DNA of 42,953 nucleotides from Streptococcus parasanguinis (GCF_001073155.1 NZ_JVEE01000032.1:1-42953), one strand, 5' to 3'. Shown: positions 30,658 to 38,347, numbered from the stretch's first letter. The notes: generated by a model from the letters alone, not told the origin. Numbers and translations: made by a program.

Positions 30658-31650
30658 ATGGCAATGATAGAAGTGCAACATCTTCGGAAAAATTTTGTGA
30701 AGACAGTTAAGGAGCCGGGGTTAAAGGGAGCCTTGCGCTCCTTTATTCATCCTGAAAAGCAAACCTTTGAAGCGGTCAAGGATTTAACTTTTGAAGTTCC
30801 AAAAGGGCAGATTTTAGGATTTATCGGAGCAAATGGTGCTGGGAAGTCAACCACCATCAAAATGCTGACAGGAATTTTGAAGCCCACATCTGGCTTTTGT
30901 CGGATTAACGGCAAGATTCCGCAGGATAATCGCCAAGATTATGTCAAGGATATTGGAGTCGTTTTCGGACAACGCACCCAGTTATGGTGGGATTTGGCTC
31001 TGCAAGAGACCTACACGGTTTTGAAAGAGATCTATGATGTACCGGACTCGCTTTTCCATAAGCGCATGGACTTTTTGAATGAAGTTTTGGATTTGAAGGA
31101 ATTTATCAAGGATCCTGTGCGGACTCTTTCACTAGGTCAACGGATGCGGGCGGATATTGCGGCTTCCTTGCTTCACAATCCCAAAGTTCTCTTTTTAGAT
31201 GAACCGACTATTGGTTTGGATGTGTCGGTCAAGGACAACATTCGTCGGGCCATTACCCAGATTAATCAGGAGGAAGAGACAACTATTCTCTTGACTACTC
31301 ATGATTTGAGTGATATTGAGCAACTCTGTGATCGGATTTTTATGATTGATAAGGGGCAAGAGATTTTTGATGGAACGGTTAGCCAGCTCAAGGAGACCTT
31401 TGGAAAGATGAAGACTCTCTCCTTTGACCTGACGCCAGGTCAAAATCATCTCGTCTCTCATTATGAGGGCTTGCCTGATATGTCCATTGATAGACAAGGA
31501 AATACTCTCAATATTGAATTCGATAGTTCCCGCTACCAGTCGGCCGATATTATCAAGCAAACCTTATCTGATTTTGAGGTCCGTGATTTGAAGATGGTAG
31601 ATACGGATATTGAAGATATTATCCGTCGCTTCTATCGAAAGGAGCTCTAA
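30658..31650 (+). CDS. ABC exporter ATP-binding protein (COG4586-like)
   Basis: Encodes 330 residues. Walker A GANGAGKST is near residue 60, then the Q-loop region VVFGQRTQLWWDLALQETY, the signature LSLGQRMR, Walker B VLFLDEPTIGLD and H-loop TTHD. The FGQRTQLWWDLA stretch and the C-terminal ~90-residue extension are typical of the COG4586 branch, which pairs with two different permeases. It is first in a three-gene operon with 1-bp gaps. It powers export of an unknown compound; relatives are often linked to peptide or drug export. Confidence 0.93.
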   Translation: MAMIEVQHLRKNFVKTVKEPGLKGALRSFIHPEKQTFEAVKDLTFEVPKGQILGFIGANGAGKSTTIKMLTGILKPTSGFCRINGKIPQDNRQDYVKDIGVVFGQRTQLWWDLALQETYTVLKEIYDVPDSLFHKRMDFLNEVLDLKEFIKDPVRTLSLGQRMRADIAASLLHNPKVLFLDEPTIGLDVSVKDNIRRAITQINQEEETTILLTTHDLSDIEQLCDRIFMIDKGQEIFDGTVSQLKETFGKMKTLSFDLTPGQNHLVSHYEGLPDMSIDRQGNTLNIEFDSSRYQSADIIKQTLSDFEVRDLKMVDTDIEDIIRRFYRKEL

Positions 31651-31651
31651 G

Positions 31652-32470
31652 ATGGTCAAATTGTGGAGACGTTATAAACCCTTTATCAATGCAGGGATTC
31701 AGGAGTTGATTAGCTATCGAGTCAACTTTATTCTTTATCGGATTGGCGATGTCATGGGTGCTTTTGTGGCTTTTTATCTATGGAAGGCTGTCTTTGATTC
31801 CTCCCAGGAGCCTTTGATTCAGGGCTTCAGTATGGCGGATATCACCCTCTACATCATCATGAGTTTTGTGACTAATCTTCTGACTAGGTCGGATTCTTCC
31901 TTTATGATTGGTGATGAGGTCAAGGATGGTTCCATTATCATGCGCTTGTTGCGACCAGTGCATTTTGCGGCTTCTTACCTCTTTACGGAGCTTGGTTCCA
32001 GGTGGTTGATTTTTATCTCTGTTGGACTGCCATTTTTAAGTGTCATTGTTTTGATGAAAATCTTGTCTGGGCAAGGAATTGTAGAAGTGCTGGGACTAAC
32101 TACCCTTTATCTTTTTAGCTTAACGCTGGCCTATCTGATTAACTTTTTCTTTAATATCTGCTTTGGATTTTCAGCCTTTGTATTTAAAAATCTTTGGGGT
32201 TCCAACCTACTTAAGACTTCCATAGTGGCCTTTATGTCTGGGAGTTTGATTCCCTTGGCTTTCTTTCCAAAGGTCATTTCAGATATTCTGTCCTTCTTAC
32301 CTTTCTCATCCTTAATTTACACTCCGGTCATGATTATTGTTGGGAAATACGATGCTAGTCAGATTCTTCAAGCACTTTTGCTTCAGCTTTTCTGGCTTAT
32401 AGTGATGGTGGGCTTGTCTCAGTTGATTTGGAAACGAGTCCAGTCATTTATCACCATTCAGGGAGGTTAG
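31652..32470 (+). CDS. ABC-2 type permease, subunit 1 (COG4587-like)
   Basis: Encodes 272 residues with about six TM segments, opening WRRYKPFINAGIQELISYRV, followed by NFILYRIGDVMGAFVAFYLW. The ATG at 31652 lies 7 nt after AAAGGAG located at the end of the ATPase gene; an earlier in-frame ATG at 31610 is inside the ATPase gene and lacks a Shine-Dalgarno. It forms the membrane half of the exporter with the next gene. Confidence 0.9.
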   Translation: MVKLWRRYKPFINAGIQELISYRVNFILYRIGDVMGAFVAFYLWKAVFDSSQEPLIQGFSMADITLYIIMSFVTNLLTRSDSSFMIGDEVKDGSIIMRLLRPVHFAASYLFTELGSRWLIFISVGLPFLSVIVLMKILSGQGIVEVLGLTTLYLFSLTLAYLINFFFNICFGFSAFVFKNLWGSNLLKTSIVAFMSGSLIPLAFFPKVISDILSFLPFSSLIYTPVMIIVGKYDASQILQALLLQLFWLIVMVGLSQLIWKRVQSFITIQGG

Positions 32471-32471
32471 T

Positions 32472-33257
32472 ATGAAAAAATATCAACGCATGCATCTGAT
32501 TTTTATCAGACAGTACATCAAGCAAATCATGGAATACAAGGTAGATTTTGTGGTTGGTGTGTTGGGAGTCTTTCTGACTCAAGGCCTGAACCTCTTGTTT
32601 CTCAATGTCATCTTTCAACACATTCCCTCCCTAGAAGGTTGGACTTTTCAAGAAATTGCCTTTATCTATGGATTTTCCTTAATTCCAAAGGGACTAGATC
32701 ATCTCTTTTTTGACAATCTCTGGGCTTTAGGTCAACGACTAGTTCGAAAAGGGGAGTTTGACAAGTATCTGACTCGTCCTATCAATCCTCTCTTTCACAT
32801 CCTCGTTGAGACCTTTCAGATTGATGCCTTGGGTGAACTTTTGGTCGGTGGAATTTTACTAGCGACAACGGCGACTAGCATTGCTTGGACTCTTCCAAAA
32901 TTCCTGATTTTTCTAGTTTGTATTCCTTTTGCGACCTTGATTTATACTTCCTTGAAAATTGCTACAGCCAGCATCGCTTTTTGGACCAAGCAGTCAGGTG
33001 CCATGATTTACATTTTCTATATGTTTAATGATTTTGCCAAGTATCCTATTTCTATTTACAATTCGCTCCTTCGTTGGTTAATTAGCTTTATTGTACCTTT
33101 CGCCTTTACGGCCTACTATCCTGCCAGCTATTTCTTGCAGGACAAGGATGGACTCTTTAATATTGGTGGTTTGATTCTGATTTCCCTTGTTTTCTTTGTT
33201 ATTTCCCTCAAACTTTGGGACAGGGGATTGGATGCCTACGAAAGTGCTGGTTCGTAA
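32472..33257 (+). CDS. ABC-2 type permease, subunit 2 (COG3694-like)
   Basis: Encodes 261 residues with six TM segments, MHLIFIRQYIKQIMEYKVDF at the start and an amphipathic GLDHLFFDNLWALGQRLVRK stretch followed by EFDKYLTRPINPLFHILVE, typical of this permease type. GGAGG lies 5 nt upstream and the start is 1 bp after the previous stop. The heterodimer with subunit 1 and the ATPase form one exporter. No obvious terminator follows at once; the GNAT remnant comes 35 bp later. Confidence 0.9.
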   Translation: MKKYQRMHLIFIRQYIKQIMEYKVDFVVGVLGVFLTQGLNLLFLNVIFQHIPSLEGWTFQEIAFIYGFSLIPKGLDHLFFDNLWALGQRLVRKGEFDKYLTRPINPLFHILVETFQIDALGELLVGGILLATTATSIAWTLPKFLIFLVCIPFATLIYTSLKIATASIAFWTKQSGAMIYIFYMFNDFAKYPISIYNSLLRWLISFIVPFAFTAYYPASYFLQDKDGLFNIGGLILISLVFFVISLKLWDRGLDAYESAGS

Positions 33258-33292
33258 GAGGTAAAGTAAGACTAAAATCAAGAAAGGAACTT

Positions 33293-33757
33293 ATGATGTT
33301 TGTAATTAAAGAAGTCAAGGGTGAAGATCAAAAAATGGCAGTTGTCGCTGAGATTTTAAGGGATTTGCCAGAATGGTTTGGAATACCAGAAAGCACGCAA
33401 GCCTACATTGAAGGAGCTAAGGATTTACGAGTTTGAGCTGCTTATCAAGAAAGTGATGTAGTAGGGTTTATAAGTTTATCATATTCGAGTGAAGATTGTG
33501 CTGAAATTGACTGTCTAGGCGTGAAAAAATCATTCCAAGGTCAAGGAATTGGAAGGGAATTAGTTACGACTATAGAAAGAGAAGCAGTCAAACAAGTGGC
33601 CTACCTACAGGTCAAAACAGTCGCAGAAGGTTCAAATAAAGATTATGACCGAACAAATGTCTTTTATCGCAGTCTTGGTTTTAAAAAATTAGAGATTTTT
33701 CCGCAACTATGGGATCCACAGAATCCATGTCAGATTCTGATTAAAAAGATCAACTAA
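33293..33757 (+). pseudogene. GNAT acetyltransferase gene interrupted by one TGA codon
   Basis: The frame reads MMFVIKEVKGEDQKMAVVAE, LPEWFGIPESTQAYIEGAKD, then LRV and TGA at 33434-33436, and continues in the same frame with AAYQESDVVGFISLSYSSED, the acetyl-CoA loop KKSFQGQGIGRELV, and YDRTNVFYRSLGFKKLEIFP to the end. The two halves together give one complete GNAT of about 154 residues, and the stop most likely replaces a Trp codon (TGG). The Shine-Dalgarno AAAGGA is intact, so the inactivation looks recent. A sequencing error cannot be excluded. Confidence 0.88.
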
Positions 33758-33763
33758 AAGTGC

Positions 33764-33791
33764 TTGACATCCGCTATCAGAGTGCTATACT
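33764..33791 (+). promoter_or_regulatory. tRNA-Thr promoter
   Basis: Perfect TTGACA (33764-33769), a 16-bp spacer and TATACT (33786-33791), 12 bp before the tRNA. Confidence 0.9.
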
Positions 33792-33803
33792 AAGAAGGTA
33801 ATC

Positions 33804-33876
33804 GCCGATTTAGCTCAGTTGGTAGAGCAACGCACTCGTAACGCGTAGGTCACAGGTTCGATCCCTGCAATCGGCA
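33804..33876 (+). tRNA. tRNA-Thr (anticodon CGT)
   Basis: A 73-nt class I tRNA. The acceptor stem is GCCGATT with AATCGGC, the D arm AGCTCAGTTGGTAGAGC, the anticodon loop CTCGTAA gives CGT, and the T arm is ACAGG-TTCGATC-CCTGC-like. The lowest pair next to the anticodon loop is an A-C mismatch. CCA is not encoded. It reads ACG threonine codons. Confidence 0.95.
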
Positions 33877-33900
33877 TAGGAAGAAACGACTTTGAAGGAG

Positions 33901-33953
33901 CGAGACGACGAATGATGTTCATCACATATTCGTTCGGTCTCGTTTCTTTTTTT
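33901..33953 (+). terminator. tRNA-Thr terminator
   Basis: CGAGAC and GTCTCG with inner CGAAT/ATTCG form a stem over a long loop, followed by TTTCTTTTTTT. Confidence 0.85.
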
Positions 33954-33985
33954 GACCGCATAGGCACCATTTTTGACCGCTTAGT
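33954..33985 (+). promoter_or_regulatory. Direct repeats, candidate LytTR-protein site 1
   Basis: GACCGCATAGG (33954) and GACCGCTTAGT (33975) repeat with a 21-bp period, both preceded by a T run. The second starts 20 bp before the -35 box. Head-to-tail repeats two helical turns apart are how LytTR regulators usually bind, and one is encoded nearby. Confidence 0.65.
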
Positions 33986-33994
33986 CAAAAGTCC

Positions 33995-34023
33995 TTGTCT
34001 CCGTAGGAGCTCTCTGCTATCAT
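33995..34023 (+). promoter_or_regulatory. Promoter of the small LiaF-TM-like gene
   Basis: TTGTCT (33995-34000), a 17-bp spacer and extended -10 TGCTATCAT (box 34018-34023). Off-consensus boxes suit an activator-dependent promoter. Confidence 0.7.
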
Positions 34024-34073
34024 AGAATCATCAAAGGAAGAAATACTTCCGAATAATCAAAATGAGGTATATG

Positions 34074-34385
34074 ATGAAAAAATTACTTGGACTTGCATTG
34101 ATTCTTGCTGCTCTTGCAGTTGTGGTAATGGGAATGGTTGGCTTTCCAAAGATCGATGTGAATATCTGGCCTTTGTTCCCTGTTCTCTTATTTGCTTTCT
34201 TTACACTTGAAAATCTCTTGAAAAAAGATTACAAGGCAAGTGTTATCTGCGCCTTGATCGCATTTATGATCGCAAATGCGATTTACGATGTCCTGCCGGT
34301 TTCAAATGGTATGGTCATCACAGCAGGTGTGTTTGCTTGCCTGGGTCTTAGTTTTCTTTTACCGGATAAAAATAGCAATAAATAA
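34074..34385 (+). CDS. Small membrane protein like the TM half of LiaF-type proteins
   Basis: Encodes 103 residues with about four TM segments: LLGLALILAALAVVVMGMVG, INIWPLFPVLLFAFFTLE-like, SVICALIAFMIANAIYDVL and ITAGVFACLGLSFLL. It matches the membrane half of the protein at 35137: both have a DxxIW segment, a short basic loop and PVSN. ATG 34074 (MKKLLG) is preferred, as the Shine-Dalgarno GAGG at 34064 would overlap the alternative start at 34062. The promoter carries LytTR-type repeats. The role is probably membrane sensing or protection; function unknown. Confidence 0.8.
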   Translation: MKKLLGLALILAALAVVVMGMVGFPKIDVNIWPLFPVLLFAFFTLENLLKKDYKASVICALIAFMIANAIYDVLPVSNGMVITAGVFACLGLSFLLPDKNSNK

Positions 34386-34390
34386 AGGAA

Positions 34391-34570
34391 GGAGGCTGGG
34401 ATAAAAATCCTAGCCTCTCAATTGTCTTTGGATTGTAGAGCAAGACGCAGTGGTTGAGTGGGCTCTACTACGCTGATTTCATCAGCTTATACAGCCCTAC
34501 TCAACTGTGCGGAGGTGGGACGACGGAATCGAATTCTAACGAATTACCGATTTCTGTCCCACTCTCTTTT
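34391..34570 (-). repeat. Three-hairpin intergenic repeat, copy D (full length, reversed)
   Basis: Starts 6 bp after the stop codon of the small membrane gene and has the same orientation as copy C. Its first hairpin is GAGGCTGGGAT-AAAA-ATCCTAGCCTC (34392-34417): the C-G pair at the loop end of copies B and C is a T-A pair here, a compensatory change. The GTGGGAC hairpin at the far end is followed by TCTCTTTTTTAC. Confidence 0.93.
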
Positions 34571-34585
34571 TTACTTCTCAAATAC

Positions 34586-34617
34586 GACCTCTTGATGGGG
34601 AAAACGTGCCACTTACT
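34586..34617 (+). promoter_or_regulatory. Direct repeats, candidate LytTR-protein site 2
   Basis: GACCTCTTGAT (34586) and TGCCACTTACT (34607) are 21 bp apart, share CCnCTT with site 1, and the second starts 20 bp before the -35 box, exactly as at 33975. The match is weaker than at site 1. Confidence 0.5.
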
Positions 34618-34626
34618 GAAAAGCCC

Positions 34627-34654
34627 TTGTTTTGTTTTCAACAGCTGTTATAAT
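34627..34654 (+). promoter_or_regulatory. Promoter of the LytTR-LiaF-like operon
   Basis: TTGTTT (34627-34632), a 16-bp spacer and TATAAT (34649-34654), about 30 bp before the LytTR gene. Confidence 0.75.
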
Positions 34655-34685
34655 GGTACTATCAAAACGTTGGGAAAGGAGTTTT

Positions 34686-35132
34686 ATGAAAGTTAGAATC
34701 GAATTGGATCCATCAACGGATGAGCCTGAGATCTTGATTCGAGCTCCGCGCTTGACCCCGGAATTGACCCAGCTGCAAGAGAGAATCCTAGAACAAAAGG
34801 TCGCTCCTTTGGCCTTCTACAAGGATCGAAGTGAGTATTTTCTGGATGTGGCATCGATCCTCTTTTTTGAGACGGACGGGGAGAAGATTTTTGGACACAC
34901 CAAGGACGAGGCCTATGAGGTCAAACAGAAGCTCTATGAGTTGGAGGAGCTACTTCCCATCGCCTTTTGTCGAATTTCCAAATCCACCATTGTCAACGCA
35001 AAGCAGATCTATTCTCTAGAAAAGTCTTTTTCAGGGACCAGCACGGTCAATTTCTACCAGACCCATAAGCAGGTTCACGTATCTAGACGCTACTATCAAC
35101 TCTTAAAAGAACGACTAAATGAAATGAGGTAA
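34686..35132 (+). CDS. LytTR DNA-binding domain regulator
   Basis: Encodes 148 residues. An N-terminal ~45-residue segment (MKVRIELDPSTDEPEILIRA) precedes a LytTR domain: YFLDVASILFFETDGEKIFG, VKQKLYELEELL, FCRISKSTIVNAKQIYSLEK, and VHVSRRYYQLLKERL. No receiver domain is present, so it is not a classic response regulator; such regulators in streptococci are usually paired with a membrane protein that controls them. The membrane gene 4 bp downstream fits this role. The Shine-Dalgarno is AAAGGAG. Likely targets are its own promoter and the one at 33995. Confidence 0.92.
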   Translation: MKVRIELDPSTDEPEILIRAPRLTPELTQLQERILEQKVAPLAFYKDRSEYFLDVASILFFETDGEKIFGHTKDEAYEVKQKLYELEELLPIAFCRISKSTIVNAKQIYSLEKSFSGTSTVNFYQTHKQVHVSRRYYQLLKERLNEMR

Positions 35133-35136
35133 TATC

Positions 35137-35832
35137 ATGAGAAAAAAATTAATTGGAGTATTCTTAATCCTTTTAGCAGCCTTAATCCTTTTACAGGGCT
35201 ATTTTGTAAAATGGGACATCAGCATCTGGACCTTAGCTTGGGTTACCTTGCTTGCCGTTCTGTCCCTCTCTAGTTTCTTAAAACGCCATTTTGGTTGGGG
35301 CTTCATCTATGGACTTTTAGCCCTCTTTTGTCTCAATGGGCAATACCATTTCCTCCCAGTTTCAAATTCAGTTGTCATCCTTTCCTCAATTCTCGCTGTG
35401 ATTGGGCTCAACATTTTGTTTAAACCCTCTAAGAAAACAAAAGCCCGCCTAGCTTCCTATTCTGCTGGGTCCATGAGTAAGTCGGATGGCAATGACATTG
35501 ATGTCACTTTTTCAACAGTGACAAAATATCTCAATGACCAACACTTTACCCGCGGAAGTGCAGATGTGAGTATGGGAGAAGCATCGGTTTATTTTGACAA
35601 TTGCCGCATCGAGGGTCCATCTGCTCAGTTTGTTGTCGATGTTTCCCTTGGAAGTTTGAGTCTCTATGTACCAAGTGATTGGCGTGTCCATGTAAATGTG
35701 GATAATTCCCTCTCAGCGATCCAACATCAGGAAAATCCAAGTGCTCTGACAAGCAAGGATTTCTACATTACGGGCGATGTTTCCTTAGGAAATCTGGAAA
35801 TTATCTATGTCGGAGCGAATTCGTTTTCTTAA
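35137..35832 (+). CDS. LiaF-like membrane protein with C-terminal cell-wall-stress-type domain
   Basis: Encodes 231 residues. The first ~105 hold four TM segments (LIGVFLILLAALILLQGYFV, LAWVTLLAVLSLSSFL, FIYGLLALFCLNGQYHFLPV, ILSSILAVIGLNILF). The C-terminal ~120 residues are a beta-rich domain as in LiaF/YvqF (DVTFSTVTKYLNDQHF, RGSADVSMGEASVYFDNC, VDVSLGSLSLYVPSDWRVHV). LiaF inhibits the LiaS kinase in cell-envelope stress signalling; here the partner is probably the LytTR protein encoded 4 bp upstream. Its TM half resembles the small protein at 34074. Confidence 0.88.
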   Translation: MRKKLIGVFLILLAALILLQGYFVKWDISIWTLAWVTLLAVLSLSSFLKRHFGWGFIYGLLALFCLNGQYHFLPVSNSVVILSSILAVIGLNILFKPSKKTKARLASYSAGSMSKSDGNDIDVTFSTVTKYLNDQHFTRGSADVSMGEASVYFDNCRIEGPSAQFVVDVSLGSLSLYVPSDWRVHVNVDNSLSAIQHQENPSALTSKDFYITGDVSLGNLEIIYVGANSFS

Positions 35833-35861
35833 GTCGGAAATGAAAAACTTTGGCCAAAAGC

Positions 35862-35890
35862 TTGCCAAGAGAGATTTTTTTTGGTAATAT
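35862..35890 (+). promoter_or_regulatory. rpmB promoter
   Basis: TTGCCA (35862-35867), a 17-bp spacer and TAATAT (35885-35890). The leader has an ATGTG/CACAT hairpin (35899-35915). Confidence 0.75.
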
Positions 35891-35950
35891 AGTACGGTAT
35901 GTGGTGCTAGCACATCCGTTATATTAGATCTAATAGGAGGAAACACAGAA

Positions 35951-36139
35951 ATGGCTAAAGTATGTTATTTCACAGGTCGTAAGACTGTATCAGGTAACAA
36001 TCGTTCACACGCTATGAACCAAACAAAACGTGCCGTAAAACCAAACCTTCAAAAAGTAACTGTCCTTATCGATGGTAAACCTAAAAAAGTTTGGGCTTCA
36101 GCTCGTGCATTGAAATCTGGTAAAGTAGAACGCGTTTAA
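35951..36139 (+). CDS. rpmB: 50S ribosomal protein L28
   Basis: Encodes 62 residues, basic, with the family sequence [20 protein letters not shown] followed by [15 protein letters not shown]. Two Cys positions are partly retained (one CY). It is a component of the large ribosomal subunit. The Shine-Dalgarno is AGGAGGAAA. Single-gene transcript with its own promoter and terminator. The order rpmB, asp23, fakA is typical of streptococci. Confidence 0.97.
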   Translation: MAKVCYFTGRKTVSGNNRSHAMNQTKRAVKPNLQKVTVLIDGKPKKVWASARALKSGKVERV

Positions 36140-36150
36140 TAAAGAATATA

Positions 36151-36171
36151 GAACCTCATAGAGGTTCTTTT
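36151..36171 (+). terminator. rpmB terminator
   Basis: GAACCTC/GAGGTTC with an ATA loop, followed by TTTTCTTTTTC. Confidence 0.88.
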
Positions 36172-36222
36172 CTTTTTCTCTAGAGACAGCTGTCACAGCG
36201 GGAGAAGAATAATCCCTACCCT

Positions 36223-36251
36223 TTTACAGCTGATCTCTTTTATGGTAAAAT
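36223..36251 (+). promoter_or_regulatory. asp23-fakA promoter
   Basis: TTTACA (36223-36228), a 17-bp spacer and TAAAAT (36246-36251), 30 bp before the start codon. Confidence 0.7.
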
Positions 36252-36280
36252 AGAATATAAAATACTTTTGAGGTAGAATT

Positions 36281-36646
36281 ATGACAGTAAAAATCAATAC
36301 AAAGGACGGTCAAATTGAATTGACTGATGAGGTTATCGCAACTGTTGTAGGCGGTGCCGCTACTGAGATCTTCGGTGTGGTTGGAATGGCCAGCAAAAAT
36401 GCGATCAAAGATAATTTCCAAGCCCTCCTAGGGAAAGAAAACTTCTCTAAAGGTGTTGTTGTCAAAACAACGGAAGCAGGAACTATCGCAGTTGATGTTT
36501 ACACTGTTTTGAGCTATGGAACAAAAATTAGCGAAGTCTCAAAAAATATTCAAGAACGTGTGAAATTTAGTTTGGAAAATCAACTTGGAATCACTACGGA
36601 TACTGTGAATGTCTATATTCAAAATATCAAGATTGTGGGAGAATAA
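36281..36646 (+). CDS. Asp23/Gls24 family envelope stress protein (YloU-like)
   Basis: Encodes 121 residues of the Asp23/Gls24 (DUF322) family: GQIELTDEVIATVVGGAATE, FGVVGMASKNAIKDNFQALL, VVVKTTEAGTIAVDVYTVLS and a C-terminal helix with VNVYIQNIKIVGE. In Firmicutes the gene is regularly paired with fakA; Asp23 of S. aureus is membrane associated and tied to envelope homeostasis. The Shine-Dalgarno is GAGGT. It ends 2 bp before the GTG of fakA, so translation is coupled. Confidence 0.94.
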   Translation: MTVKINTKDGQIELTDEVIATVVGGAATEIFGVVGMASKNAIKDNFQALLGKENFSKGVVVKTTEAGTIAVDVYTVLSYGTKISEVSKNIQERVKFSLENQLGITTDTVNVYIQNIKIVGE

Positions 36647-36648
36647 TC

Positions 36649-38313
36649 GTGGCTAATATTACTACAAGTTTATTTCAAGAAATGGTTCAAGCGGGGGCTA
36701 CGCGCTTAAATAAACAAGCGGAATATGTAAACTCTTTGAACGTCTTTCCTGTACCAGATGGAGATACAGGAACCAATATGGGAATGACCATCGAAAATGG
36801 GGCTAAAGAAGTATCTGACCGTTCTGCTTCAACTGTTGGAGAAGCAGCAGGGATCTTCGCTAAAGGTCTCTTGATGGGTGCGCGTGGGAACTCAGGAGTC
36901 ATCACTTCTCAATTGTTCCGCGGTTTTTCTCAAAGTGTCAAAGACAAAGAAGAATTGGATGGAGCAGCACTTGCAGCAGCCTTCCAATCTGGGGTAGAAG
37001 TTGCTTATAAAGCCGTTATGAAGCCAGTTGAAGGAACCATTTTGACGGTTTCTCGTGGGGCAGCCATCGGTGCCAAGAAAAAAGCAGAATCTACCAACGA
37101 TGCAGTAGAAGTCATGCGTGCAGCTCTTGAAGGTGCTAAAACAGCTCTTGCTAAGACTCCAGATATGTTGCCGGTCTTGAAAGAAGTTGGCGTGGTAGAC
37201 TCTGGTGGTCAAGGGTTGGTCTTCATCTATGAAGGATTCTTGTCAGCCTTGACAGGTGAATTCATCGCTTCTGAAGAGTTCCAAGCAACACCTGCAACCA
37301 TGTCAGAAATGATCAATGCAGAACACCACAAGTCAGTCGCTGGCCATGTCGCAACTGAAGACATCAAGTTTGGTTACTGTACAGAAATCATGGTCGCTTT
37401 GAAACAAGGTCCAACCTATGTCAAAGACTTCGATTACGATGAATTCCGTAACTATTTGAACAACCTTGGGGATTCCCTATTGGTGGTGAATGACGATGAG
37501 ATTGTCAAAGTTCACGTCCATACAGAAGATCCAGGTCTTGTCATGCAAGAAGGTCTTAAGTACGGAAGCTTGGTCAAGGTCAAAGTCGACAACATGCGTA
37601 ACCAACACGAAGCGCAAGTTGAAAAAGAAGAGCGTCAAGCGAAGCCAGTTGAAGAAAAAGAATATGCCATCATCGCAGTAGTTGCTGGTGACGGATTGGC
37701 TGATATCTTTAAAGCGCAAGGAGTTGATTACATCATCTCTGGTGGTCAAACCATGAACCCATCAACAGAAGACTTTGTCAAAGCGGTTGAAGAGTTGAAT
37801 GCGCGCAACATCATTATCTTGCCAAACAACAAAAATATCTTGATGGCGGCTCAATCTGCAGCAGAAGTGATTGATCAACCTGCAGCAGTTGTTGAGACCA
37901 AGACTATCCCTCAAGGATTGACTAGTCTTCTTGCCTTTGATGAAAGCAAATCGATCGAAGAAAACTACGAACGCATGAGCGCTTCATTGGGTGATGTTGC
38001 GTCTGGTAGTGTGACAACAGCGGTTCGCGATACCACTATTGATGGGCTTGAAATCCATGAAAATGATAATCTTGGAATGGTCGATGGCAAAATCGTTGTT
38101 TCAAATCCAGATATGATGGAAACCTTGGAAGAAACATTCGCTCATATGTTGGATGAAGACAGTGAAATTGTGACCATCTATGTCGGTGAAGACGGCAGTG
38201 AGGAGTTGGCAAATGAATTGGCCCAAGCCCTTGCTGAAAAATACGAAGATGTAGAAGTGGAAATCCACCAAGGTGGCCAACCAGTCTACCCATACTTGTT
38301 TAGTGTAGAATAA
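36649..38313 (+). CDS. fakA: Fatty acid kinase catalytic subunit FakA (DAK2 domain, YloV)
   Basis: Encodes 554 residues. The N-terminal DAK2/DhaL-type kinase domain (LFQEMVQAGATRLNKQAEYV, then NVFPVPDGDTGTNMGMTIEN with the Asp residues that hold Mg-ATP, and GARGNSGVITSQLFRGF) covers about residues 1-200. A central region and a C-terminal DegV-like part follow. With FakB, which carries the fatty acid, it makes acyl-phosphate from exogenous fatty acids. The start codon is GTG at 36649 with GGGAG upstream. FakB is not in the window. Confidence 0.95.
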   Translation: MANITTSLFQEMVQAGATRLNKQAEYVNSLNVFPVPDGDTGTNMGMTIENGAKEVSDRSASTVGEAAGIFAKGLLMGARGNSGVITSQLFRGFSQSVKDKEELDGAALAAAFQSGVEVAYKAVMKPVEGTILTVSRGAAIGAKKKAESTNDAVEVMRAALEGAKTALAKTPDMLPVLKEVGVVDSGGQGLVFIYEGFLSALTGEFIASEEFQATPATMSEMINAEHHKSVAGHVATEDIKFGYCTEIMVALKQGPTYVKDFDYDEFRNYLNNLGDSLLVVNDDEIVKVHVHTEDPGLVMQEGLKYGSLVKVKVDNMRNQHEAQVEKEERQAKPVEEKEYAIIAVVAGDGLADIFKAQGVDYIISGGQTMNPSTEDFVKAVEELNARNIIILPNNKNILMAAQSAAEVIDQPAAVVETKTIPQGLTSLLAFDESKSIEENYERMSASLGDVASGSVTTAVRDTTIDGLEIHENDNLGMVDGKIVVSNPDMMETLEETFAHMLDEDSEIVTIYVGEDGSEELANELAQALAEKYEDVEVEIHQGGQPVYPYLFSVE

Positions 38314-38321
38314 TTGAACAG

Positions 38322-38347
38322 AAGGTTCCTTTCGGAACCTTTTTTTG
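38322..38347 (+). terminator. fakA operon terminator
   Basis: AAGGTTCC/GGAACCTT around TTTC, running into seven T. Confidence 0.93.

Noticed and set aside
33434..33436. TGA as selenocysteine or programmed read-through
   Set aside because: No SECIS-like hairpin after the codon, no selenium genes in the window, and Trp is the natural residue here.
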